From the NCBI GenBank assembly GCA_039190385.1, contig JBCCYD010000172.1, forward strand, positions 1 through 11,737: DNA of 11,737 nt, given 5' to 3'. Made by a program: the position numbers and the translations under genes. The DNA is from Xenococcus sp039190385. GTDB taxonomy: Bacteria; Cyanobacteriota; Cyanobacteriia; Cyanobacteriales; Xenococcaceae. Within the stretch, counting starts at the first letter, position 1. Every line of letters begins with the position of its first letter. Shown in pieces: positions 1-6,484 of the stretch. Under the pieces are notes generated by a model. The model was not told the origin of the DNA. It saw nothing but the letters and a program-made list of their open reading frames with translations, and did not search any database.

Positions 1-80
1 GCTAGTTGACGTTGAGAAATTTCCTCTTGTTCGTAAACATCAATAATCTTTTGTCTTAAATCAAGTGAATATGCTTTCAT
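1..80 (-). CDS. IS630-family transposase, N-terminal fragment (cut by window edge)
   Basis: The minus strand from the ATG at 80 encodes MKAYSLDLRQKIIDVYEQ and continues in frame to the window edge (about 26 residues). This is the typical opening of IS630-type transposases: 'YS.DLR.KII..Y' followed by '..S.RQ.A', the first helices of the N-terminal helix-turn-helix domain that binds the element's ends. The catalytic DDE part lies outside the window, so it cannot be judged whether the gene is intact. The gene reads away from the adhesin region. Confidence 0.8.
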   Translation of the reverse strand, partial: MKAYSLDLRQKIIDVYEQEEISQRQL

Positions 81-141
81 TCTAAATTAGCTGACTAGGT
101 TTAAATTAAGTGTATCTCATCTATTTGAGAACCGCTATATA
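1..141 (-). mobile_element. IS630-family insertion sequence, one end (rest outside window)
   Basis: The transposase start at 80 reads out of the window, so this is the end of the element that lies ahead of its transposase gene. About 60 nt of non-coding sequence separate the start codon from an AT-rich TA-containing block around 136-141 (CTATATAG). IS630 elements insert at TA, and the minus-strand string TATAGCGGTTCTC (129-141) resembles ends I associate with cyanobacterial IS630 copies; that is recollection, not a match I could run. The exact boundary and the other terminal repeat cannot be seen. Confidence 0.5.
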
Positions 142-148
142 GCCTATC

Positions 149-265
149 TCACAAGGGAATAGTAGAGGTTTCAAGTTTCGGATTTTTCTCTGAAACTCTG
201 ATTCTGTGGAGAAACCTTCCAAGTCGTGTAATGTTACTTTTGATTCGTAGATTTTTAATGAACAT
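149..265 (-). pseudogene. Possible 5' remnant of a second adhesin gene
   Basis: The minus strand has an ATG at 265 in exactly the position, relative to the upstream repeat, that the adhesin start codon occupies at 2881. It opens with MFIKNLRIKSN, loosely like the basic N-region of the adhesin (MLCIIRRKSSKSN), but has no following hydrophobic core and stops after 38 codons at 149, just outside the inferred IS630 end. I infer a decayed start of a paralogous secreted protein whose remainder was lost or displaced. The reading frame alone is too short to support a functional protein. Confidence 0.25.
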
Positions 266-328
266 AAAGTAACTTTTGCATCGTTATTGCTTTAGCTTTC
301 CCAAATTAAAGTTTTTGTAAACATTATC
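261..328 (-). repeat. Copy A of the adhesin upstream repeat
   Basis: This stretch aligns without gaps to 2877-2944, with about 49 of 68 positions identical by hand count. The best block is 300-328 (26 of 29), starting CCCAAATTA on the plus strand. In the other copy the same stretch is the leader of the 842-residue adhesin and contains its start codon. Here it lies directly downstream of that gene's stop codon, so the adhesin gene is bracketed by a direct repeat of its own upstream region. Confidence 0.65.
292..324 (-). other. Mini-ORF (10 codons) in repeat copy A
   Basis: ATG at 324 to TAA at 292-294 on the minus strand encodes MFTKTLIWES. Its stop is separated by 26 nt from the ATG at 265. 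The matching mini-ORF in copy B encodes MFPKTLIWVA with the same length, stop position and spacing. Conservation of frame and stop could mean a translated leader peptide or could simply follow from overall similarity of the two copies. Confidence 0.25.
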
Positions 329-352
329 AAATCTCGGTGATTTTACGATTTA

Positions 353-2881
353 TCAACCTGAGCATTTGTGATTATTTTGCTCAAAATTAAGATTATCACT
401 AGGGATATTTGCTAGTAACTCGACATTGCCTTGTTGATTGATTTTCCAAGTTTGGGCTTCAACAATTTTTGATTTTGGAGAATATTCAGAGGTTGATAAA
501 TTATCTGGTAATTGATTTGGATTGTTGCTTAGCAAACGTAAATCTTGCCAAACAGTTTGATCACGAAGATATTGTCCTGGGTTTTCTGGTAGTCCGCCTT
601 GACCTGCGATCGCGAATTGATTACTACCAATATTACAACTTGTAATAATCTCTTTTGTCTCATCAATAAAATTGTCTGGTAACTGATTAAATTCCAGAAA
701 GCGATCGCCATTAATCGTTTTAATTTCAATATTTCCATCTAAGCCAAACATCGAACTAGCAGTAATTTCACTATCTGCCGAGATAAATAAACCTTGAGTT
801 GTAATGCTCACATTTCCTCCATTACCTTGGACTGCATTAGCATTAATTTGGCTATTCTCCGACAAAGTAACCAGTTCACTATCAATAATAATATTTCCCC
901 CATCAACACTCTCTGATAAAGTTCCTGTAGCTTCTGCATTAATAAAACTGCCATTTCGCAAAAGCAAAGATTTATCAATATTTAGATTAATATCTCCACC
1001 TTTTTCTGAGGAGCTAAATGCAGAAATATTACCCTTACTATCCAGCAAAATATGTTCTGTATTAATATCTAAACTCCCACTAGTCCCTGTTCCTTGACTG
1101 GTCACTGATACATGTCCGCCATCGGTCACAATTAAGCTCGGAGTATTAACCAAGATTGTCCCAGAATCTCCTGTGGGAAAATCTGGTACGCCTAAAATTT
1201 CCCTGAGAACGGGACTATAAATTGGGGTATTAGATTTAATGCCACTAACGAGAAAAATTTTGGGAATTTGACCACTAATGTTAATAGATTCGGTCGCATT
1301 TACTGTCAATGTTCCAGCATTACCCACGGCTAAAGTATCGCTAGCAACTGTACCTCCATCAGACAAAATAAGGTTATTAGTATTAATAATTAAATCACCA
1401 CTATTTCCCAGTCCAAATGTAGAACTACTAATAAAAGTTGGGGCAAAGTTGAATTTGTTATAGCCACTTATTATTATGTTCTCAGCTACATTGACTTCCA
1501 CATCTCCTCCCTCATTCAAACCTCCAAAATTCAGAGCAGCAAGAATTCCCCCATCTGACATCTGAAGATTTTTAGCTGAGATTTTCATCATACCGCCATG
1601 ACCTCGACCATATATGGAGGAAGTAATTCGACTAATAATAGTGGGATTTAAAGATGAGAGATTTTCTATGGCAATCAATTCGTTTATATCAACATCAATT
1701 GACCCCATCCTTACATTACTAAAAGTTTGTGTTGTAATTGCCCCGCCGCCCGAGAGAAATAAATTGTTACCAGAAACAATAATATTGCCTCCTTGTTGGC
1801 TCCCTAAATTCTCTGTGACGAAGCCTGAATAAATTACTCCTGTGGGACTGCTTGTTGTAGAGGAAACAGGTGGCGCTTCTCCATTAAGAATCGAGCCAGA
1901 AATATCAATAGACTCTGTTGCCTTGACTTGAATATTGCCGAAATCGTTAGTGCCTAAATTTCTAATAACAGCGACGGAACCATTTTCGAGAATAATATTT
2001 TTTCCTTGTAATTTAAGGTCACCAGTATTGAGGCCACCTGTATCTATTAGTGATTTATTACTCAATCTAATATCAGCAAATTTTGTAACCTCAGAAGTAT
2101 CTAATTCCCACTGAGGCTGAAATTTAACGAGTCCTTCTTCAACACTAGTTAGTTCAATATTTCCCCCTGGTACAAGAATAATGCCTCCAGTTAAATTAAT
2201 TCCGTTAGCGATTAAACCTATTGTGTTGTTCTCGCTTACTTGTAGGCCATCGACTATGTCGTTAAATTCATAGGGAAAAAAGAATCCCCCAGTTAGCTTA
2301 TGACCTTGATTTTGTACTGTAATACTCCCAGAATTATTACCTATCTGTAAGCCTGGAGTTAGGGTGACTGTTAACAGAGGTGCTGGATTTGCTTGGATAG
2401 AACTAAATTCTTGTCCTTGATCAAAAATATAACTTTCGGCAGTAGTCGCAAAAAAGGAACCATTAAGATCTAATCTGGCATTTTCGCCAAAGATAATACC
2501 ATTGGGATTGAGCAAAAATAAATTAGCCCCACCATCTATGCTCAAAGTCCCAAGGATCTCGGAAATATTATTACCAGTAACGCGAGTCAAAATATTGGTA
2601 ATGCCCTCGGGATTGGCAAAATCAACTCTAGCTCCATCATTGATATTAAACTCGGAGAAGCTATGAAATAGATTATGATCTCGAATCGCACCACCTTCGA
2701 TTAGATCTGTAAGCGCATCTTGAGGGGTTACGATTGAATTTTCGGCTCCCAAACTATTATCAGGTACTATTTGAGCCTTCGCTGGGGAGATCAAGATAAG
2801 ACTCAATAAGTAATAACTAAAGAATAGAAGATGACCAGAATAATTACTTTTGCTGCTCTTTCTACGAATTATACATAACAT
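353..2881 (-). CDS. Filamentous-haemagglutinin-type (TPS/TpsA) secreted protein
   Basis: The 842-residue product is predicted to be exported and to fold as a beta-helix on or outside the outer membrane, as TpsA-type adhesins do. Residues 1-36 form a Sec signal peptide: basic N-region (RRK), hydrophobic core LLFFSYYLLSLILI, and an AKA-Q cleavage site. The haemagglutination-activity (TPS) domain follows at roughly 38-170 and carries the diagnostic NPNGI motif at 125-129 and FGENARLDLNGSFFA. The rest is a Gly/Asn/Ser-rich beta-repeat region. The last ~120 residues hold the block common in cyanobacterial members, with a Cys and 'GGLPENPGQYLRDQTVWQDLR', then VEAQTWKINQQGNVEL, so the gene appears complete although short for the family. 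The TpsB transporter partner is not in the window. The ATG at 2881 is chosen because it places the signal peptide correctly. hicB ends 95 nt upstream on the same strand. Confidence 0.9.
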   Translation of the reverse strand: MLCIIRRKSSKSNYSGHLLFFSYYLLSLILISPAKAQIVPDNSLGAENSIVTPQDALTDLIEGGAIRDHNLFHSFSEFNINDGARVDFANPEGITNILTRVTGNNISEILGTLSIDGGANLFLLNPNGIIFGENARLDLNGSFFATTAESYIFDQGQEFSSIQANPAPLLTVTLTPGLQIGNNSGSITVQNQGHKLTGGFFFPYEFNDIVDGLQVSENNTIGLIANGINLTGGIILVPGGNIELTSVEEGLVKFQPQWELDTSEVTKFADIRLSNKSLIDTGGLNTGDLKLQGKNIILENGSVAVIRNLGTNDFGNIQVKATESIDISGSILNGEAPPVSSTTSSPTGVIYSGFVTENLGSQQGGNIIVSGNNLFLSGGGAITTQTFSNVRMGSIDVDINELIAIENLSSLNPTIISRITSSIYGRGHGGMMKISAKNLQMSDGGILAALNFGGLNEGGDVEVNVAENIIISGYNKFNFAPTFISSSTFGLGNSGDLIINTNNLILSDGGTVASDTLAVGNAGTLTVNATESINISGQIPKIFLVSGIKSNTPIYSPVLREILGVPDFPTGDSGTILVNTPSLIVTDGGHVSVTSQGTGTSGSLDINTEHILLDSKGNISAFSSSEKGGDINLNIDKSLLLRNGSFINAEATGTLSESVDGGNIIIDSELVTLSENSQINANAVQGNGGNVSITTQGLFISADSEITASSMFGLDGNIEIKTINGDRFLEFNQLPDNFIDETKEIITSCNIGSNQFAIAGQGGLPENPGQYLRDQTVWQDLRLLSNNPNQLPDNLSTSEYSPKSKIVEAQTWKINQQGNVELLANIPSDNLNFEQNNHKCSG

Positions 2882-2944
2882 AAAGTAGTTTACTCATTAC
2901 TCTTATCTTATGCTACCCAAATTAGAGTTTTTGGAAACATCATC
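2877..2944 (-). repeat. Copy B of the adhesin upstream repeat (leader region)
   Basis: This is the leader of the adhesin gene and contains its start codon at its downstream end. It aligns gap-free with 261-328 on the other side of the gene. The strongest conservation is not at the ribosome-binding position but 35-65 nt upstream, where the mini-ORF lies. It may hold a promoter or a post-transcriptional control element; I see no convincing -35/-10 pair or Shine-Dalgarno sequence. Confidence 0.65.
2908..2940 (-). other. Mini-ORF (10 codons) ahead of the adhesin gene
   Basis: ATG at 2940 to TAA at 2908-2910 on the minus strand encodes MFPKTLIWVA and ends 26 nt before the adhesin start. It matches MFTKTLIWES in copy A, with one of the base differences synonymous (CTA/TTA for Leu). 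It could be a leader peptide that tunes adhesin translation or transcription. Its only supporting evidence is the paired conservation. Confidence 0.3.
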
Positions 2945-2976
2945 TCAATCTTCAATTTCATAAAAAATATAAGAAA

Positions 2977-3303
2977 TCACGAAGCCAATTTATCGCTAAC
3001 TAGACGGTTTAAACTAATATTTTGCTCAGCAGCTTCGATCGCCAGCAGACGATGACGTTCTGGAGGAATCCGAACTTGAAATATTCCACTATAATTTTTC
3101 TCTGAAATAGGTACAGGTATTTTCTCTCCATTAGCTTCCATATCAATCACAATATCTTTGACCAACTCAATAATCCCTTCCAGAGTTTTTATATGTGTAT
3201 TATCCAAGTAGGAAAGGCTGGGGAATTCTGCGCATAATCCAACAAACTCATTATCCTCTTCTGACCAAATAACCCTGTAAGTGTAATGTTCATAGTTAAC
3301 CAT
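2977..3303 (-). CDS. hicB: HicB-family antitoxin
   Basis: The 108-residue protein has the two HicB modules. Residues 1-65 form a degenerate RNase-H-like HicB fold, with the typical opening YEHYTYRVIWSEEDNEFVGLC, 'EFPSLSYLD' and 'TLEGIIELVKDIV'. Residues ~73-108 form a ribbon-helix-helix DNA-binding segment (SGIFQVRIPPERHRLLAIEA, then ISLNRLVSDKL). In the family the N-terminal part neutralises the HicA mRNA interferase and the C-terminal part represses the operon. The start overlaps the end of hicA by 8 nt (ATGGTTAA), the usual translational coupling, in toxin-first order. The stop lies 95 nt before the adhesin start, so read-through into that gene is possible. Confidence 0.9.
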   Translation of the reverse strand: MVNYEHYTYRVIWSEEDNEFVGLCAEFPSLSYLDNTHIKTLEGIIELVKDIVIDMEANGEKIPVPISEKNYSGIFQVRIPPERHRLLAIEAAEQNISLNRLVSDKLAS

Positions 3304-3547
3304 CTTGCTCCATCTCCAATTTTTCTATCGCAGCTATCACTTGTTTAACTTGATATGGTTTAGCTTTTCCTTTGTTGTTTTGGATATTAACTCTGGGATC
3401 TCCCTGCCACGGAGTTTTGTAAATATGATGACTCGTTCTTTTCTGCCTAGGTTTCCCAAAGTAATAGTCACAAACTTTTACCAAATCAACAAACCTCACA
3501 TTTCGGGGATTATTTTTGATTTGAATAAGGAGTTTTTTAATTTGCAC
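3296..3547 (-). CDS. hicA: HicA-family mRNA interferase toxin
   Basis: The 83-residue product matches the longer HicA-like group seen next to HicB antitoxins: 'NPRNVRFVDLVKVCDYYFG', the S-H-H-I-Y catalytic segment at residues 39-43 (His40/His41), 'KTPWQGDPRVNIQ', and 'KGKAKPYQVKQVIAAIEKLE' at the C-terminus. HicA proteins adopt a dsRBD-like fold and cleave mRNA in translation-dependent or ribosome-free fashion. The start is GTG at 3545-3547: upstream in frame there is no ATG before a TAA at 3572-3574. No strong Shine-Dalgarno sequence precedes it. A good promoter lies 22-51 nt upstream. The protein looks full length with its catalytic histidines present, so the toxin is probably active. Confidence 0.88.
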   Translation of the reverse strand: MQIKKLLIQIKNNPRNVRFVDLVKVCDYYFGKPRQKRTSHHIYKTPWQGDPRVNIQNNKGKAKPYQVKQVIAAIEKLEMEQDG

Positions 3548-3568
3548 TATACGACTTAGTCTAATCCA

Positions 3569-3598
3569 ATTTTAGTTTTAATAATGATACTATGTCAA
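3569..3598 (-). promoter_or_regulatory. Probable sigma-70-type promoter of hicAB
   Basis: On the minus strand a perfect TTGACA (3593-3598) is followed after 18 nt by TAAAAT (3569-3574), about 22 nt ahead of the GTG start of hicA. It is oriented to transcribe hicA-hicB and possibly the adhesin gene beyond. Confidence 0.55.
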
Positions 3599-3624
3599 TT
3601 GCCTGTTTCTGGAATGAGGCAATT
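3597..3624. promoter_or_regulatory. Inverted repeat overlapping the hicAB -35 box (candidate operator)
   Basis: AATTGCCT (3597-3604) and AGGCAATT (3617-3624) are perfect 8-bp arms around a 12-nt centre. The left arm shares two bases with the -35 hexamer TTGACA. Ribbon-helix-helix HicB proteins bind palindromes at their own promoters, so this is a reasonable autorepression site. No run of T follows it on the minus strand, which argues against a terminator role there. Confidence 0.4.
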
Positions 3625-3642
3625 TTATCACTTTTACAAAAA

Positions 3643-3697
3643 TAAATGCGATCGCGACAGCGATTAGGCTTAGCCTGGCGCTTCGCGATCGCATTTA
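3643..3697. repeat. HIP1-rich nested palindrome, also terminator-like for the RNB gene
   Basis: Arms 3643-3657 (TAAATGCGATCGCGA) and 3683-3697 are perfect 15-bp complements, each containing the HIP1 octamer. Inside, AGCG/CGCT (3659-3662, 3679-3682) and AGGCT/AGCCT (3666-3670, 3672-3676) continue the stem. The whole structure begins 18 nt after the RNB stop codon, and on the minus strand it is followed by TTATTTTTG. It could therefore stop transcription of the RNB gene before hicA. Its design (GCGATCGCG...TTAGGCTTAGCCT...CGCGATCGC) resembles dispersed palindromic repeats found between cyanobacterial genes. Confidence 0.6.
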
Positions 3698-3714
3698 CTA
3701 ACTAACAATGAGGT

Positions 3715-5997
3715 CTACTCTTCTTCCCAACCTTCGTTAGCATTACCATTTTCATTGTCACTACCATTGTTACTACTACTGCTATTGATCGTAACCAAAT
3801 CAATTTGCTGACGATAATAGTCCACGCTTTTGACCTCTACTTCTACGCGATCGCCTAACCGATAGGTCGTATTACTCTTTCTCCCCTTCAAACAACTTTC
3901 CCGAGAGCGATATTCATACCAGTCATCCTTCAGCGAACTCACATGAACTAGACCTTCGACCAACAAATCCTCAATTTCCACAAAGAAACCATAGGATTGC
4001 ACCCCGGCAATCAAACCTTCAAAAATCTTCCCGGTTCGCTCCTTCATTTTCTCAGCCTTTTTCAACCCAGCCAGATCCTTCTCCGCATCCTCGGCAATCT
4101 TCTCGCGATCATTGAGACGAGGCAAAATTGCATGGAGCTCAATATCAAGTTGTTCATGCATCTGTGGTGGCAAAACATTCCAAGAAATCTGACCACGGCA
4201 ACTACTACTATTCAAATCCACCACCGTTTTCGTCCGACTACTACGGCGATCGCGGCCAGATTCAAAAACAGTCTTCAAAATACGCTGCACCACCAGATCA
4301 ATATATCTCTGGCCAGGGGAAATGCAATGAGTATAACCATTTTCACAAGCCAAACCAAAATGCTTACCAGATTTCGTAATATACTTAGTCGGCTTCAAAG
4401 TATTTTGCAACAAATAATTCAGCACCTGACTCTCAGCTGAAGTAGCAAACTTCTGCGTTAAAGACTGATAATCATGGGGCTGCACCTCACCCTCGGGATC
4501 AAGAGTAATTTCTAAGCCCAAATTATTACTCAACTTGATCAAATCATCCAATTCATCCACATCAGGTTCAGGTTGAATGCAATAAATCCCTGGCACACCC
4601 CAAGCTTGCAACTGCTCTGCAATCACCTGTCCTGGTAACACCATCAACTCAGTCAACAAAGACTTAATTGGCAAACTAGAAGTAGTCAGGATCACACCCA
4701 AACGACCTTCATCCTTATTCAATCCTTTAACCGTTGGAGTAGTAATTTCAAAACCACCGCGCTGCAATCTTTGAGCCTTAACTAACGGACTAATAGTAAA
4801 GAAAAGATCTCTAAGAATGCCAACGAGAGGTTCTAATTTCGAATCAACCTCTACTCCCTCTCCCAATAAAGACTGGGCTTCTGCATAAGTAAAATAATGA
4901 TCCACCGAAACTACAGTCGGTTCTACTCTTGACTCAATAATTTCCCCTTGAGTATTAATTGTCATTGAAACTGAAATTGTCAGACGGTTTTTCCCCGGCT
5001 TGAGCGAACAGATTTTACAAACTGCCTCCGGGAATAGGGGAATCGTTCGTTTTTGGAGATCAATCGCGGTACCTCTTCTTTGAGTGGTGCGATCTAGCAA
5101 GGTATCAGCCTCTATATAATGGGCTACATCAGCAATATGAATGCCTAATTGCCAATTCCCTTCCTCATTTTGTTCCAAGGTAAAAGCATTTTCAATCCAA
5201 CTAGTATCTTCAGAAACTAATTCCCCACCGATCGCCACGGTCAACTTTTCCCTGAGATCCAATCTTTGTTTAATCTCTGCTGCCGGAACTTTTGAAGGCA
5301 AAGCTTGGGCTGCTTCAACTTCATTGGGCTTAAAATCATGGGGCAGATCATGTTTACAAGAAACAATATCCACATCAGAAGCTTCTTCCGCATCACTGCC
5401 CAATACTTTAGTCACTGTCCCTAACGGCGCATGTTGCCCCAAAGGATAACGCAATACAGACACATGAACTAAATGTTCAACTGCCTCGGCTAAATTTTGA
5501 CCATTTTGCTGAAGATCTAATTCGAAAAGTAAGCGATCATCCAAAGGAACTGCTTTGTACTTCTCTTCATTTTCGGTGACAGTTGCCAATAAAGAAGGAT
5601 TAGAACGTTCTAAAATCAGTTTGACTTCCCCCTCAGGAGAACGACGACGACTCCCTTCCTTGATCGTTCTTACCAAAACGCGATCGCCATTCCAGGCATT
5701 ACTCAGATGACTTTCTCTAATATAAATATCATCAGCATTTTCTTCATCTTGAATCGCAAAACAGAAACCTTTACTCGAACAACGGAGTTTGGCTTCTACT
5801 ACATTTTCTTCTTTAATTCGGCGATATTTGCCCCGTTCCTTATCTAAAATTCCCGTTCTTTCGAGAGCATCCAAAACAATTTCTAATTTTTGCATGCTCA
5901 CCTCATCTTCACAACCTAGTTTTTTTTCTAAGTTTTTTTTGGCAACTAACTTATCATCTACAAATTGAGATAGTAGTGTAGCGATTGAAAAATCCAT
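3715..5997 (-). CDS. RNB-domain (RNase II/R, Zam/VacB-like) protein with degenerate active site
   Basis: The 760 residues follow the RNase R plan: an N-terminal winged-helix-like region (1-60), a cold-shock OB domain (~65-115, 'RCSSKGFCFAIQDEE'), a second OB region, an RNB domain (~245-590), and an S1 domain (~654-737, 'GKIFEGLIAGVQSYGFFVEI'), ending in an acidic Ser/Asn/Glu tail. RNase R digests structured RNA 3' to 5' in the cytoplasm. Here the normal catalytic motif (IDxxDARDxDDA) is replaced at 256-271 by IGGELVSEDTSWIENA, so the two adjacent metal-binding Asp residues are gone. The downstream 'SPIRRYPDL' motif reads SPGQRYIDL. RNB landmarks such as LGIHIADVAHYI and HFGLA remain. It may be a non-catalytic RNA-binding member like cyanobacterial Zam, named for acetazolamide resistance. 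An AAGGA ribosome-binding site (6003-6007) precedes the ATG at 5997. Confidence 0.85.
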   Translation of the reverse strand: MDFSIATLLSQFVDDKLVAKKNLEKKLGCEDEVSMQKLEIVLDALERTGILDKERGKYRRIKEENVVEAKLRCSSKGFCFAIQDEENADDIYIRESHLSNAWNGDRVLVRTIKEGSRRRSPEGEVKLILERSNPSLLATVTENEEKYKAVPLDDRLLFELDLQQNGQNLAEAVEHLVHVSVLRYPLGQHAPLGTVTKVLGSDAEEASDVDIVSCKHDLPHDFKPNEVEAAQALPSKVPAAEIKQRLDLREKLTVAIGGELVSEDTSWIENAFTLEQNEEGNWQLGIHIADVAHYIEADTLLDRTTQRRGTAIDLQKRTIPLFPEAVCKICSLKPGKNRLTISVSMTINTQGEIIESRVEPTVVSVDHYFTYAEAQSLLGEGVEVDSKLEPLVGILRDLFFTISPLVKAQRLQRGGFEITTPTVKGLNKDEGRLGVILTTSSLPIKSLLTELMVLPGQVIAEQLQAWGVPGIYCIQPEPDVDELDDLIKLSNNLGLEITLDPEGEVQPHDYQSLTQKFATSAESQVLNYLLQNTLKPTKYITKSGKHFGLACENGYTHCISPGQRYIDLVVQRILKTVFESGRDRRSSRTKTVVDLNSSSCRGQISWNVLPPQMHEQLDIELHAILPRLNDREKIAEDAEKDLAGLKKAEKMKERTGKIFEGLIAGVQSYGFFVEIEDLLVEGLVHVSSLKDDWYEYRSRESCLKGRKSNTTYRLGDRVEVEVKSVDYYRQQIDLVTINSSSSNNGSDNENGNANEGWEEE

Positions 5998-6484
5998 AAT
6001 AGTCCTTATTCTATGAAAGTAAATCGATCTCAGCTTTATCCAAAAATTAAACGGGTAGTTCGTCTGAAAATTGACAAAACCCCTGTTGCTCTAACCTAAT
6101 AACTAGCTACTTACATTTCAGCAATGTTTTTGACCAAATCAGAAGTCGGAAGTAAGGATTGTTCTGATTCAGCAATAACTAGTCCTAGGTTACTAACATT
6201 AAAGATCAATCGCCCATCAGTTTAGCCGAATCAATGCGGTTACAGCTAAGCTGGGGAGAAAATTATCTTGAAGACAAAAGGAGACAAACAGCAAGTAAAC
6301 ACTCATGTTTTTTCGTTGCTTACTCTTCATTCCTCATACTTCATTCCTTAAGTTATCTCTATATTTTAATTTTTCTGTCGCCAATGGCAAATTTCTTTTT
6401 GATTTTGGGTTAAAAATAGTAAATTAGTACTTAGGTGTATCCTTCAAATGATGATATGCCCTAACTCTCTTCGCATAATTGATA
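5998..6484. other. Gene-free stretch between divergent genes
   Basis: This region separates the divergent RNB gene and the 6485 gene. Neither strand contains a convincing reading frame or a tRNA-like fold. It holds the RNB ribosome-binding site and a small inverted repeat, AATCAGAA/TTCTGATT (6137-6144, 6162-6169). A duplicated AATAACTAG (6098-6106, 6174-6182) and a pair of CTTCATTCCT repeats (6325-6348) are also present. Promoters for both flanking genes presumably lie here, but I could not pick convincing hexamers. Confidence 0.5.
6325..6348. repeat. Short tandem repeat CTTCATTCCT, period 14
   Basis: CTTCATTCCT occurs at 6325-6334 and again at 6339-6348, separated by CATA. The reverse complement (AGGAATGAAG) is of the same low-complexity type as the GAAGTAGGAAGTAG block at 8188-8210; such short purine-rich repeats are frequent between cyanobacterial genes. 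No function is evident. Confidence 0.45.

Noticed and set aside
233..273. Inverted repeat GTTACTTT/AAAGTAAC with a 25-nt loop in the left intergenic region
   Set aside because: Short arms, long AT-rich loop, overlaps the repeat copy; likely chance.
3997..4440. Plus-strand frame of 147 codons opposite the RNB gene
   Set aside because: Antisense to the RNB domain; skewed His/Asn/Thr composition without any recognisable fold.
6060..6300. Possible structured RNA or riboswitch in the long gap
   Set aside because: Only an 8-bp hairpin and a duplicated nonamer can be seen; no known riboswitch core or tRNA fold was recognisable by eye.
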